Assembly (NCBI GenBank): GCA_948467735.1 | Contig: CAOKFN010000010.1 | Span: 1 to 64,000, forward strand | DNA from: an uncultured bacterium | GTDB lineage: Bacteria > Bacillota > Clostridia > Lachnospirales > Lachnospiraceae | DNA: 64,000 nt | Direction: 5' to 3' | In this document: positions 43,130 through 51,995 of the stretch, piece after piece | How the letters are laid out: every line of letters begins with the position of its first letter | Numbering within the stretch: the first letter of the stretch is position 1 | Notes under the pieces: generated by a model | The model's input: only the letters and a program-made list of their open reading frames with translations | What the model was told of the DNA's origin: nothing | The model's database searches: none | Translations under genes and position numbers: made by a program

Positions 43130-43174
43130 CTACAATCGATCCTCTGCCGTTTCATAAAAATTAATTTCAACCAT
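43130..43174 (-). pseudogene. Possible Nudix gene start relic
   Basis: AAGGAGGAGATTTTGGAG precedes an ATG at 43174 and 14 codons (MVEINFYETAEDRL), then TAG. The peptide resembles the opening of Lachnospiraceae Nudix hydrolases (MVEIKFFE...), so it may be the remains of such a gene. No continuation is found in 42871-43129. This gap (42871-43239) has no other supportable feature. Confidence 0.25.
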
Positions 43175-43239
43175 CTCCAAAATCTCCTCCTTATATCGCC
43201 GTCCTGCTCTCCTTTATCATTTCCAAAGGCCGCCCCGTT

Positions 43240-43449
43240 TTATCTTTTATAATAATCCAAAGTATGTAGATTTTCAGGGAAAAGAAAAATATCGGTTCCT
43301 CTCCTTCCTCCCAGATCCTTCCAGATAATTACCTTATATGCCAGTGCGGAATATGTCTGTGTGCCGCCGTCCTTATAGACTTCATGAACGGGAAACAGCA
43401 CTATAACCAATATCATAAAAACAATCAATATCGCTATCTTCTTTTTCAT
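43240..43449 (-). CDS. Small membrane-anchored protein, 69 aa
   Basis: A 69-residue protein: one N-terminal hydrophobic segment (IAILIVFMILVIVLF, residues 4-18) and a short polar outside part (VHEVYKDGGTQTYSALAYKV). The open frame to 43536 is longer, but AAAGGA lies before ATG 43449. Similar small 'YSALTYKVI.W'-type exported proteins occur widely in Lachnospiraceae; function unknown. Confidence 0.75.
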   Translation of the reverse strand: MKKKIAILIVFMILVIVLFPVHEVYKDGGTQTYSALAYKVIIWKDLGGRRGTDIFLFPENLHTLDYYKR

Positions 43450-43541
43450 ATGTAAATTTCCTTTCCATTTTCTATGAAAACCGTCATGCACCCCAGCCAA
43501 ATAATATCGTTTTCGTTCGCAGTACCATACAAACACACAAT

Positions 43542-43683
43542 GCTATCGTGCAATAGTTTCCCGCTAAAACGCAGAAGTTCCCCATCATACCACGAGGCCT
43601 CCGCTATAACACGAAGCTTCCGTACCATGGCTTAACGCTTCCAAAATAACACGAAATTCCCAGCCGCAAAGCGAAATGCCTCC
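43542..43683. repeat. Degenerate 19-22 bp tandem array, 7 units
   Basis: Units 43542-43562, 43563-43583, 43584-43602, 43603-43621, 43622-43642, 43643-43661 and 43662-43683 (21, 21, 19, 19, 21, 19, 22 bp). They end TTCC/TTCCC/CTCC and share CACGAAGCTTCC-like cores. On the minus strand each unit starts with GGAAG, GGGAA or GGAGG. It lies upstream of the 69-aa gene. A 60-codon frame across it (43446-43628) has no ribosome binding site and is not taken as a gene. Confidence 0.65.
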
Positions 43684-43779
43684 GCGATACGATAATATTG
43701 TATCATATCGCCTCCTCTGCAAACCACCATATTTTTCCTTAAATTTTCATAAAGATATTTCTTTTTCATAATTTTATGC

Positions 43780-43785
43780 TATAAT
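43780..43785 (+). promoter_or_regulatory. Possible -10 box of the ankyrin gene
   Basis: TATAAT at 43780-43785 in a very AT-rich block (43720-43800). The expected -35 position reads ATTTCT and is poor, so the promoter is tentative. The start codon is 205 bases downstream; nothing else is recognised in 43786-43989. Confidence 0.35.
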
Positions 43786-43989
43786 AAAAATGTTATAGTA
43801 TCTTCATATCACCGTATCATGTTATTTTCTTTCTTCGGAAAAACAATTCTTCCGAAAAAACACTCAAAACAATGGAAAACGCACTCTCGGCTTTCTATTG
43901 TCATGAATGGTTCGTATGCCGCTCCAAACGCCCCGCTGTCCCCAGCCCCATACGGCAGAATATAGCATGTTACAGAAAGGCGTGGACTT

Positions 43990-46050
43990 ATGGACATAAA
44001 AGAATTGACAAACCTGCTGGAAAGCTCCAGCGCAAACACTCGGTGCAAATATATTCCTTGGTGGGAAGATGATTTCGACAACTGCATGTACCGATATGAC
44101 CTTTTTAAGAAAGAGGAAATCCAAAATGTGGAGGCCTGCGCCGCAGAATGCGGAAAAGACGCCCTGCTCGCCCCCGGAGGAAGGTATGGCTTCACCGTAT
44201 TTCATTACCTCGTATGGCTGAATTTCTACAACGCGGTCAACAGACTGTTAAGCGAAGGAATCCTCGGCGAAGCAGCCGTCAATCAAACCGGCCAGACCGG
44301 AATCACCCCCCTGATGCTGGCCTGCAGCCGCGGAAATCTTGCCATGGCAGAACTGCTGATAACACACGGAGCCGACTCTTCCCTGTGCGACGCTTCCGGC
44401 AGAAACGCATACCACTTTCTGGCCTGTCCCAAGGTGGAAGGATTGTCAAACGATTATAACTGCCTAAGAAACGGCCTGACCCAGCGGGAAGCCATTGCCC
44501 GCCTGCTTGGAGAGGGCATTGACCAGAAAGACAATGAGGGAAAAACTCCTTTCGTACTTATGCTGTACGACGGCAATACCAACTGCTCATGGGCGCTGAC
44601 GGACATATTTCTTGAAAAAGGCGCGTCAACGGACTATGTGGACGAAAACGGCGATACCCTTCTTTTGACCGCCCTCAAGAAACGGCATATGACGGCCTCT
44701 TTAAAATTAATGGAACAATGCCCTTCCATGGTGAATGCCGCGAACAATGCAGGCGAAACTCCCATGGATATTGCCCAGAATTTCTATCGCGAATCGCTCC
44801 CCATGGCCTTAAAGGATTTCGGCGCTTCACAGCCCTGCGATACTGTGCGGATGGACATGAACAATTTGAGCCGGATTACCAGCAACGCCTTTGCCAGCTT
44901 TTCCAAGGACGAAAGAGATAATATCAGTCTGGCACTCTATCTGGCGCGAAAATTAATCAATCAGATAGACCCCGACGATGACGACGATATGAAATGCCTT
45001 CTGGGTATCCTGCACAATGGGCTCTCCCAAGACGACGACTGCCGGATACTGGATATCTGTCAAAAGGCCGGCGTCGATTTCACCGCCCCCATCCATTCCG
45101 GCGGCAGCGTCACTTGCGTGAGAGATGAATGCCTGGGGGCCGGTTACGGAGTCAAGGTCATTAAAAAATTCGTCAGTCTGGGCGTGGACATGAACGAAGC
45201 CGCAATCCGCGGCAGAACGCCCGCCAATATCACCGCCTCCAAGCAGAAAACTTCGTTCGTCTTTAATAAGTCGGAAAATTACTTTGAGGAAGCGGCCCGA
45301 TTCTTTTCCAAAGAGTCCATGGAACAGGTGGATAACGACGGAACCACCGCCCTGCACCAAGCGGCGAAATTTGGCCACACGGACATGATGAAGGTGATGA
45401 TAGAAAAGGGCGCGGACGTCAACGTGACGGAGGACGAACCGGCAGAGTCCGGAAACACCCCTCTGCACATCGCCTGTACCTACGGAAAAGCCGATATCGT
45501 ACAGCTTCTTGAGGCTTCCGGCGCGGACGATTCCCTTCAGAATATCAACGGGGAAATTCCCGCCCACGCCGCAGTTATGAAAAAGAAATTCGGCGGAGAT
45601 TTACAGTCAAAAGAAAGAGCCGCCGTGTTAAAGGAATTGAATACCTTGGACGTGGAACGAAACGACGGCCAGACTCCCCTGATGCTTTCCCAGTACCTTG
45701 ACCTCAACACCACTCTGGAGCTCCTTCCCATCTTTTTGGACAAGGGCGTGGATGTGAACCATCGAGACAACAACGGCAATACCGCTTTGATTCTCAACAC
45801 CAAAAACCAGTGCTATAAAAATGTCGTCAAGGAACTGATCCGGGCCGGAGCCGACGTCAATATCACGGATAATACCGGCAGCACCGCGCTTCACTATGCC
45901 CTCAGATACGGCAGTCAGGACGTGGCGCGTTTTCTGGTAAAAAAAGGCGCCGACTACAATCGCGCGAACAATCAGGGCGTCACTCCCGTACAGCTGGCCG
46001 TGGAACACGGATACGACACCGTATTGGAGGTTATGACCGACATCCAGTGA
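43990..46050 (+). CDS. Ankyrin-repeat protein
   Basis: A 686-residue protein with ankyrin repeats throughout. Clear ones include GITPLMLACSRGNLAMAEL near 102, DGTTALHQAAKFGHTDMMKVM near 452 (cut here to below), GNTPLHIACTYGKADIVQLL near 490, GNTALILNTKNQCYKNVVKEL and GSTALHYALRYGSQDVARFL near 632. There is no signal peptide or membrane segment; the middle is less regular. It is a cytoplasmic scaffold-type protein, binding a partner that cannot be named. AAAGGCG precedes the ATG. It is a single plus-strand gene among minus-strand genes, and ends facing a chemoreceptor across a long hairpin. Its large size is unusual for a bacterial ankyrin protein of this kind. Confidence 0.9.
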   Translation: MDIKELTNLLESSSANTRCKYIPWWEDDFDNCMYRYDLFKKEEIQNVEACAAECGKDALLAPGGRYGFTVFHYLVWLNFYNAVNRLLSEGILGEAAVNQTGQTGITPLMLACSRGNLAMAELLITHGADSSLCDASGRNAYHFLACPKVEGLSNDYNCLRNGLTQREAIARLLGEGIDQKDNEGKTPFVLMLYDGNTNCSWALTDIFLEKGASTDYVDENGDTLLLTALKKRHMTASLKLMEQCPSMVNAANNAGETPMDIAQNFYRESLPMALKDFGASQPCDTVRMDMNNLSRITSNAFASFSKDERDNISLALYLARKLINQIDPDDDDDMKCLLGILHNGLSQDDDCRILDICQKAGVDFTAPIHSGGSVTCVRDECLGAGYGVKVIKKFVSLGVDMNEAAIRGRTPANITASKQKTSFVFNKSENYFEEAARFFSKESMEQVDNDGTTALHQAAKFGHTDMMKVMIEKGADVNVTEDEPAESGNTPLHIACTYGKADIVQLLEASGADDSLQNINGEIPAHAAVMKKKFGGDLQSKERAAVLKELNTLDVERNDGQTPLMLSQYLDLNTTLELLPIFLDKGVDVNHRDNNGNTALILNTKNQCYKNVVKELIRAGADVNITDNTGSTALHYALRYGSQDVARFLVKKGADYNRANNQGVTPVQLAVEHGYDTVLEVMTDIQ

Positions 46051-46121
46051 CCATAAAAGCAGTCCTAAAAGCACACCGCCATTGCCTGGTGCCTGCGGAC
46101 AAGCTGACAATACATCAAACA

Positions 46122-46170
46122 GGCGGAAACCGGATGCCTTATGATTCACTTTGGCATCTCGGTTTCCGCC
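46122..46170. terminator. Long hairpin between convergent genes
   Basis: GGCGGAAACCGGATGCC (46122-46138) pairs with GGCATCTCGGTTTCCGCC (46153-46170) with one bulged base. It lies between the ankyrin gene and the chemoreceptor and probably ends both transcripts, though T-runs are poor. Confidence 0.75.
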
Positions 46171-46219
46171 GCTTAAAAACATACTATTTCCACACATTAA
46201 CAGCCCTGTGTGCCGTCCA

Positions 46220-47710
46220 TCATTTTGCCGCCGCCTTTGAGCTGTCATGCCTCAACTGCAGCACTCCTGAAAGCTGTTCCATCCCGTTCTGTACGTTTTC
46301 CATAGATTTCAGAATCTCCTCCACTCCAGCCGCCTGCTCTTCTGTGGAAGCGCTTATTTCCGCCGTGGTCAGCACCGATCCCTGTGAAATCTCTTCCACA
46401 TGCTCCATTGCGTCCAGCAGGCTGTCCTTGATTGTGACAATATTGGCCAGCTCCTGCTTCAGCATATTCGCAACGGAAATAACTTCCTCCGAAGAATGCA
46501 GCATATTGTCAAATATCTTTACCGTATCGTTTAATCTCTCATTTGATTCTTCCACAATTATGTTATTGTTATCAATAACGCCGTTAACTTCGTTTACGGT
46601 GCCGATCACGTCTTTCAAAATAGCGTCTATCTTCTGCGTTGCGGCGGCAGATTCACTGGAAAGCTTATTGATTTCATCCGCCACCACTGCAAATCCTTTT
46701 CCTGCATCTCCTGCCCTAGCCGCCTCGATTGCCGCATTCAGCGCAAGAAGATTGGTCTGCTGGGCTATCTGGCTGATACTCTCTATTATCTCGCCGATGG
46801 AATTTGACTTATGCACCAAAGATACCACGCCCTCCGACGCCACTCTTGCAGCCGCAATATTCTCACTGAATTTTGCCGACAATACTTCAATGGACTGCAT
46901 TCCCTCATCGTTCTTCTGCTTCAACTGCTGAATGGTTTCTACCGTCTGAAGCACCTGCTCTTCCGAGGTTTCAATCTTATTGTTCAGATCATTAAATATA
47001 TCAATGCTTCCTTTTACCTGCTGAATCTGCAGATTTGCGCTGTCGGCAATCTGACTGGCCGAGGCGGCGATTTCCGTCGTACCCGCCTCAAAATTATGTA
47101 AGGAATCATATATTTTCCCGGTAGAGTCCTCCATTCCGTCAAACGCCCTGCGGACATTCCCGAGCAGTTCTTCCATTTCATGCTCTTTCTTTTCCACCGT
47201 CAAAAATAAAGACTTTGCCCTCTGTATAATGAACACTGCCACGATTACGGCCAAAGCATACACCATCCAGATAAAAATCCAGATGCTGAAACTATACATT
47301 GCCAGATATGCTTCCTGAAAAATAAACAATGCCGCCAAATTCGGCACTATGGTAGCCGCCGTACACACAACTATCAACGAAATATCATAATACGGCACCG
47401 CAAGGAATAGAATTAAGAAATACGCTTCCACCATGGCCCCGTAAGAAGCAGGATTTCCAAATACGATAGTCACCCCCCCCAATATGGGCAAAATACATAT
47501 GTAAAGATATTTGGCATATTTCCCCAGCAGTTTCTCAAACAGCTTTACCACCAAGTCTGCCGCCACCATCAAAAGCACAATACAGTCTTTGGCCGTCCCA
47601 TGATTAAACAAAAGAACATATCCCATCGCCACACAGGGTATCACTGCCAGAAAAAGAAACAAAACCAAGTTCATTCTCTTTTCTTCATTTTTTAAAATCT
47701 CCAGTTCCAT
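46220..47710 (-). CDS. Methyl-accepting chemotaxis protein with polytopic N terminus
   Basis: A 496-residue receptor without an extracellular loop domain: about six membrane helices in residues 15-165, then the cytoplasmic signalling coiled coil with QQTNLLALNAAIEAARAGDA near 323. The sensing is presumably within the membrane or of internal signals. AAAGGAGG precedes the ATG. It is preceded by two very small minus-strand ORFs and a promoter at 48264-48292. Confidence 0.93.
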   Translation of the reverse strand: MELEILKNEEKRMNLVLFLFLAVIPCVAMGYVLLFNHGTAKDCIVLLMVAADLVVKLFEKLLGKYAKYLYICILPILGGVTIVFGNPASYGAMVEAYFLILFLAVPYYDISLIVVCTAATIVPNLAALFIFQEAYLAMYSFSIWIFIWMVYALAVIVAVFIIQRAKSLFLTVEKKEHEMEELLGNVRRAFDGMEDSTGKIYDSLHNFEAGTTEIAASASQIADSANLQIQQVKGSIDIFNDLNNKIETSEEQVLQTVETIQQLKQKNDEGMQSIEVLSAKFSENIAAARVASEGVVSLVHKSNSIGEIIESISQIAQQTNLLALNAAIEAARAGDAGKGFAVVADEINKLSSESAAATQKIDAILKDVIGTVNEVNGVIDNNNIIVEESNERLNDTVKIFDNMLHSSEEVISVANMLKQELANIVTIKDSLLDAMEHVEEISQGSVLTTAEISASTEEQAAGVEEILKSMENVQNGMEQLSGVLQLRHDSSKAAAK

Positions 47711-47724
47711 TGTATATTCCTCCT

Positions 47725-47978
47725 TTACCCTTCCATTTCTCTCTCTTCATAATAAGGCTTTCCGTTTCTGACGCCCATCTTTATCGTACAGGGACCGTCC
47801 ATATCATATCCCTCCCGTTCATAATCCAAGGGCTCTGCGTTCTTACTCAGCACTGACAGCTCGTCCGCCGCACGGCTGACCTCGTCCTGCCCGCCGCCGA
47901 TTGCCGGACCGCCGGCCCTCCTGACACCTTTTTCACAGTTTCTTCCTCTTGAACCTTGAAATGAAATCTTGTTCCCAT
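47725..47978 (-). pseudogene. Small gene upstream of MCP, probably frameshifted
   Basis: AAAGGAG lies 6 bases before an ATG at 47978 (MGTRFHFKVQEEETVKKV), but that frame closes after 43 codons. The adjacent frame, open to 47725, gives the continuation GGPAIGGGQDEVSRAADELS and ends KPYYEEREMEG. A one-base indel near 47900-47925 would give a protein of about 84 residues. Taken alone, the second frame starts only at a GTG (47997) lacking a ribosome binding site. No family recognised. It lies 14 bases upstream of the chemoreceptor. Confidence 0.45.
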
Positions 47979-48006
47979 GCTGTTCTCCTTTTGTCACATT
48001 ATCTTA

Positions 48007-48147
48007 TTACTCGCCTTTCCCGCCGTCAAATCCCTCCATTTCCCCGATGCCGATCTCTAGTTCCATGCCGTTCTCCTTCACCAGCGCCGCCGTCGCAGTT
48101 CGCACCCAAAGAAATCTTTTGCTGCCGATAACATTCATCCCGCCCAT
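48007..48147 (-). CDS. 46-aa ORF upstream of MCP
   Basis: ATG at 48147, frame open for 46 codons to 48007, with Gly-rich ends (MGGMNVIGSKRFLW; GIGEMEGFDGGKGE). AAAGG lies 7 bases before. It lies between the promoter at 48264-48292 and the frameshifted ORF. Probably a small translated protein or a relic; low confidence. Confidence 0.3.
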   Translation of the reverse strand: MGGMNVIGSKRFLWVRTATAALVKENGMELEIGIGEMEGFDGGKGE

Positions 48148-48263
48148 CTGATTGCCTTTGATTTTAAATCTGTCCTTTCCTCTGCTGCCTTCGATACGAA
48201 AGTCTCACATGCTTTTTCACCGACATCTTATTTCATCGATATCCCAAATTCTGTTATATGATT

Positions 48264-48292
48264 ATATTATCAAATTTACTGTCTCTTTTCAA
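48264..48292 (-). promoter_or_regulatory. Promoter of the 46220-48147 transcript
   Basis: -35 TTGAAA (48292-48287), 17-base spacer, -10 TAATAT (48269-48264), in an AT-rich block. It likely drives the two small ORFs and the chemoreceptor. Confidence 0.6.
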
Positions 48293-48357
48293 TCATTCTG
48301 CATGAAATTACCGTCAAGAATTTTGTGTTATCACAGTTTCATTGTTATCACAGCACA

Positions 48358-48390
48358 AATCCCATTGAAGCCGGTCACTCCAATGGGATT
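48358..48390 (-). terminator. Hairpin at the end of the MreB-like gene
   Basis: AATCCCATTG (48358-48367) and CAATGGGATT (48381-48390) form a 10-bp stem overlapping the stop codon region of the MreB-like gene. No T-run follows, so termination is uncertain. Confidence 0.5.
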
Positions 48391-49103
48391 CTAAAATGCT
48401 GCTCCATCTCTTGCAGCAGCGCATATATCCTCTCCTGCGAAATTTTCTCCTGTTCGGCATACTCCAGAATCCCCCGCAGCCTCTCTTTTATATAGCGCTC
48501 CGGTTCCTCCTTGGCAATGCCCACAATTATTTTTAATCTGTGATATAATTTCGGATGTTCCGGCAGCTGTCGGATGAATTCCTCCGCCGGTATATCCGAA
48601 ATCAATACTTCGCCGGCTCCCGCGTCAATCAAAATCTCCTCAACGGCCTTTTTTTCCACGGATGTAATTCCTTTCGGCACACATACGGCAGTCGGACGGC
48701 CCAAAATCGGACGTCTCGCCGTCGGCTTTTTTCCCAGCGCTTTCCCCAGCAGATAGGAAAATAAAGCCCTCGCCTCCGGAAATTCCGCCGCCATCCCTTG
48801 GCGCAGCGGGGACATGACAACGATATCTTCCATATCCTTCCCCTCCCGCCCGGCCAGCCTCTCCGCCTCCGTCCCGCATGCCACAATCTTATCGTCGTTT
48901 TTCCGAAATGCTATCAATGATTTTTCCTTTAACACAATCCCTCTGCCCTGAATATAAATGATAATGTCGGCAGGCTCATATGATATATAATCATTGTCCA
49001 TAAAATTGCAGTCCCCCTTCTCCAAGCATCCTAGGGCACACCTAAAAACGGTTTCCCCCAAGATACGCGTCCTCTCTTGGAATGCAGGCCTCTTTTTTGC
49101 CAT
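48375..49103 (-). CDS. Truncated MreB/actin-like protein
   Basis: A 242-residue protein whose residues 35-190 follow MreB subdomain I: IIIYIQGRGIVLKEKSLIAF (MreB: TLIYVKGKGIVLNEPSVVA), then CGTEAERLAGREGKDMEDIVV, SPLRQGMAAEFPEAR and the RPTAVCVPKGITSVEKKAV signature. The nucleotide phosphate-1 loop (DLGTANT) is replaced by SYEPAD, and the protein ends before the phosphate-2 and adenosine motifs, with a short helical tail instead. It cannot be a normal ATP-binding filament protein. An ATG at 49001 (MDNDYI) is an alternative start where the actin-like part begins; ATG 49103 has AGGGCGG upstream. It may be a regulator or capping partner of true MreB. Confidence 0.78.
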   Translation of the reverse strand: MAKKRPAFQERTRILGETVFRCALGCLEKGDCNFMDNDYISYEPADIIIYIQGRGIVLKEKSLIAFRKNDDKIVACGTEAERLAGREGKDMEDIVVMSPLRQGMAAEFPEARALFSYLLGKALGKKPTARRPILGRPTAVCVPKGITSVEKKAVEEILIDAGAGEVLISDIPAEEFIRQLPEHPKLYHRLKIIVGIAKEEPERYIKERLRGILEYAEQEKISQERIYALLQEMEQHFRIPLE

Positions 49104-49163
49104 GTGCCGCCCTTTTTCAACGGTTTGGCCAGTTCGGCTGAAAAGCTCAACTATTTTAGGCCC

Positions 49164-49667
49164 TCAGCAGTACAAGTGATATATCTGCATGAGTTCTCCC
49201 GTCTCTTCTTCCAAGACTTCCTCGACAAATGTTCCACCATTACGCAGAATCGTCTTTGCCGAACCGATATTGTCTTTGGCGCAGGATAACACTATGGGAT
49301 TGATTCCATAGCTTTTCATGATGGGCAGCGCCAGCGACAGCATTTTTGTCGCATACCCCTTATTCCGTTCCGAGGGCCTGATGCCAAAACCGGAATGCCC
49401 GGCTATGCCCGCGCATTGATATCTGATACTGACTGCGCCCAAAATATTTCCCCCGCCCATGAAAAAATACAAATCCTGAACGGTTTCCCTGTCCTCCTCC
49501 ACCCATTCCAGCCATTCCTCATATGTCACGTTTCTTCCCCGCACCCTGCTGTAACGCCTGATCGCCCCCGGATTTATTCTTCCGCCAAACGCTTCCCACT
49601 CATCCATCATGGCCTCATACAAATGTTTATGCTCCGCTGAAGGTCTCACCAATTCTAAATCCTGCAT
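49164..49667 (-). CDS. GNAT family N-acetyltransferase
   Basis: A 167-residue acetyltransferase. The acetyl-CoA binding region is recognisable: GHSGFGIRPSERNKGYATKML (R/Q-x-x-G-x-G/A motif) at about 95-115, followed by a SYGINPIVLSCAKDN strand and IGSAKTILRNGG. It resembles the YedL/RimJ-like group common in Firmicutes ('GAVSIRY' strand). The substrate is unknown. Stands alone between the MreB-like gene and an uncharacterised gene. Confidence 0.88.
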   Translation of the reverse strand: MQDLELVRPSAEHKHLYEAMMDEWEAFGGRINPGAIRRYSRVRGRNVTYEEWLEWVEEDRETVQDLYFFMGGGNILGAVSIRYQCAGIAGHSGFGIRPSERNKGYATKMLSLALPIMKSYGINPIVLSCAKDNIGSAKTILRNGGTFVEEVLEEETGELMQIYHLYC

Positions 49668-49737
49668 TTTCTACCCGCTTCCTTCGTTTCTCATTTGAAT
49701 CAGCCCCCTTCTTCCGGCGGCTTTCCAACGCTTCACC

Positions 49738-50396
49738 TCATACATCATTTATTTCAAAATAAAAGGGCGTATCCTTATAATCCTCAAAACAAAATATCAT
49801 ATCATGGGGATTTCCATCCCCAAAGAACACCACATGATCCTTCCAAAATACAATCTCAAATCCGTCGTCAAATCCATACCTGCTGCAATCCGGACGATAG
49901 AGCAGAGAATAAAATACCATATCGTCTTTTTGATACTTACAATTCAACGAAACATCGGTAATGCATCCCGCTTCCATTCCCGCAGCCACCTCGATCTCGC
50001 GGGCGTCGTGAAGCTGACGGATTGCAGTCACCGGTTCATGGGTGACGCAGTTCTGCATATTCCACCCCATCAAAATCGGCAGTATCCTCTCCAGCATCGC
50101 TTGATAGATATGGTCAAAATTTTCCTGAATATACATGATCGTATTGATTACCTTCTGCCTGCACTCAGGCTCTATCTTTGTTACCGCCCTGCCGTTTACT
50201 ATACTCCCCTCCCAAATCCATAATTGGGATACAATATCTTTGTCAAACCACATGCCCTTCGCATTTAATATAATGACGTCGCATCCATACCAAGTCCGGC
50301 CCTCCCACTCCCAATCGCCGCCTCTTTCCAGCCCCTTCTCGCATCTCTCGTCCAAAGGGCTTCCAGCTCCTGCCTGTTTCTCACTACATGCTTCAT
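49738..50396 (-). pseudogene. Unknown gene with a one-base frameshift near its start
   Basis: An ATG at 50396 with GGAGGG 8 bases upstream opens MKHVVRNRQELEALW, then the frame ends within 45 codons. A second frame from about 50355 continues with DERCEKGLERGGDWEWEG to the stop at 49738, ending FFGDGNPHDMIFCF...FEINDV. Inserting one G (CTTTGG(G)ACGAG) joins them into a 218-residue protein. A TTG start at 50355 is possible but has only a weak GGAAG upstream. The protein is acidic and soluble, of an unknown family with the look of an immunity-type protein. Frameshift is decay or sequence error. Confidence 0.6.
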
Positions 50397-50502
50397 ATAT
50401 CGCACCCTCCGTTTCCCGATTTACTGAGCCGTTTCATTCAACCCCTTCCAACGTCTGTGTATATCCGCCTTTCTCCCTTATCTGCTTCTTACTAGAAATA
50501 AG

Positions 50503-50937
50503 TTATCGATTATAATCAGCTTCTAACGGCGCCATAATATTCGGATTCCGCTGTACCCAGTCAACCGCGCATTCACACAATCCATCACATATATATTCAT
50601 TACAGGTTCCCGCTTTGGCACATTTTAGCAGAATGCCCGATATTTTTTTCGCGGCTTTCGCATTATTTTCCAATGGATTTCCGAGCAGCATATATTTAAG
50701 AAAAGCCTTCATCATTTTGTTAAAGTCTTCATCCCAATTTATGCTTCCATTATCCATAATCTCATGGCTGATCCTTCCCGCAATGCGAATCACCTCACCT
50801 TGTGCGGTCTGCGCTTTCCCCGACGCCGGAACGAGATAATCCCAAAGCTTTTGAAACTGTGCCTTTTTCTCTACTGCGTTTTTCCCTTTCGTAAAAACAA
50901 TTGGAGATACGCCATCGTGTTTTTCATATTCTTCCAT
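50503..50937 (-). CDS. Hypothetical protein, 144 aa
   Basis: A 144-residue soluble helical protein (LWDYLVPASGKAQTAQGEV, RIAGRISHEIMDNGSINWDE, GILLKCAKAGTCNEYICDGL). The 'LVPxxGxAxTxQGExIRIxGR' pattern recurs in small proteins of Clostridia, but no function is known to me. AGGAGAAGGAAGC precedes the ATG. It lies upstream of the frameshifted gene 49738-50396. Confidence 0.8.
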   Translation of the reverse strand: MEEYEKHDGVSPIVFTKGKNAVEKKAQFQKLWDYLVPASGKAQTAQGEVIRIAGRISHEIMDNGSINWDEDFNKMMKAFLKYMLLGNPLENNAKAAKKISGILLKCAKAGTCNEYICDGLCECAVDWVQRNPNIMAPLEADYNR

Positions 50938-51083
50938 GCTTCCTTCTCCTTTTACATTTTTATTTAAACCATTATTTATAACCTGCCTGCCATTTACATC
51001 GTATCTCTATAAGTTATCTGCATAAGCTCTTTCTATTGAACCCATAATTCCACGAAGAAAGTTTCCCTGACGCATCTTTCTCT

Positions 51084-51902
51084 TCATTTCCCCTGCTCTT
51101 TCTTACAGAGAAACGCGATTACCCGTTCCACATCCCAATCCAGTCTACGCGGAATATCCTTCCTTTTGGTGAAAACCGCCATCGTACCTGCAGCCTCCAG
51201 ATAATGAAATACCGGATATTCCTCACCCAGCCCTTTCACCAAGCGCTTTATAAACTCCGAATATCTCATGACATCCGTGGTTCCGATATGAAATATCCCC
51301 TCTTTCTTCTCTCTGATCATCCATTCAACATAATCCGCTATCTGAATATCTGTCACATAATTGCTGAATAAATTTTCATAGACATCCAGCACTCCTTCTT
51401 TGCACCCATCCAGCATCTGACGCATTCTCACCGAATTTCTGCCAAACACAAACGGGATTCTCACAATTACTGCCAAACTGCCTAAGATATCCCTCAAATG
51501 ATTCTCACAGCAGATTTTAAATTTTCCGTACTCGCTGACAGACTGCGGCTTGTCCTCCTCATAGTGGGCGCATTCCAGTGCGCCGTCAAAAACATTTGCC
51601 GTAGAAAAATAAATCATCCTCCCTTGATGACTCTTTAAATACTTAGCCGCCAGAACATGGAAATCTATCTGCTTATGAAAATCGCCCCGCAAGGCGGATA
51701 TACAATACTTAGGGGCAATATCTTCAAATATATCGTTTATTTCCTCGGGATTGTCCAAGGAAAAATAGCGCATATGCGGTTTGTCCGGCTTTGACGAAAA
51801 ATAAGTTCCGTACACATCAAAGTCATCGCTTTGACTCAGCCGCTGATAAATCGCGGCGCCCACTGTCCCGCCTGCCCCTAATATCAATACCTTTTCCCTC
51901 AT
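51084..51902 (-). CDS. NAD(P)-binding reductase, RmlD/extended SDR type
   Basis: A 272-residue Rossmann-fold oxidoreductase: LILGAGGTVGAAIYQRL at the N terminus (GxxGxxG), YFSTANVFDGALECAHYEED (the usual YxSTDYVF(D/E)G region of dTDP-4-dehydrorhamnose reductases), and YGKFKICCENHL, where the catalytic YxxxK reads YGKFK. The family reduces nucleotide sugars, but this one is as close to 'sugar nucleotide-binding protein' generic members. I use the ATG at 51902 (GGGGGG 6 bases upstream) rather than 51923. It is 94 bases downstream of the MATE-like gene. Confidence 0.87.
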   Translation of the reverse strand: MREKVLILGAGGTVGAAIYQRLSQSDDFDVYGTYFSSKPDKPHMRYFSLDNPEEINDIFEDIAPKYCISALRGDFHKQIDFHVLAAKYLKSHQGRMIYFSTANVFDGALECAHYEEDKPQSVSEYGKFKICCENHLRDILGSLAVIVRIPFVFGRNSVRMRQMLDGCKEGVLDVYENLFSNYVTDIQIADYVEWMIREKKEGIFHIGTTDVMRYSEFIKRLVKGLGEEYPVFHYLEAAGTMAVFTKRKDIPRRLDWDVERVIAFLCKKEQGK

Positions 51903-51995
51903 TTTCAATCCCCCCATATTCATTTGGTCCTAAAAAACTTTGGACATTTGTATAATTTATTGAAGCTTTTACAGCATCGCCGCCCACACATAACC

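Noticed and set aside
43446..43628. 60-codon frame over the 20-bp array
   Set aside because: No ribosome binding site and the frame is made of repeat units.
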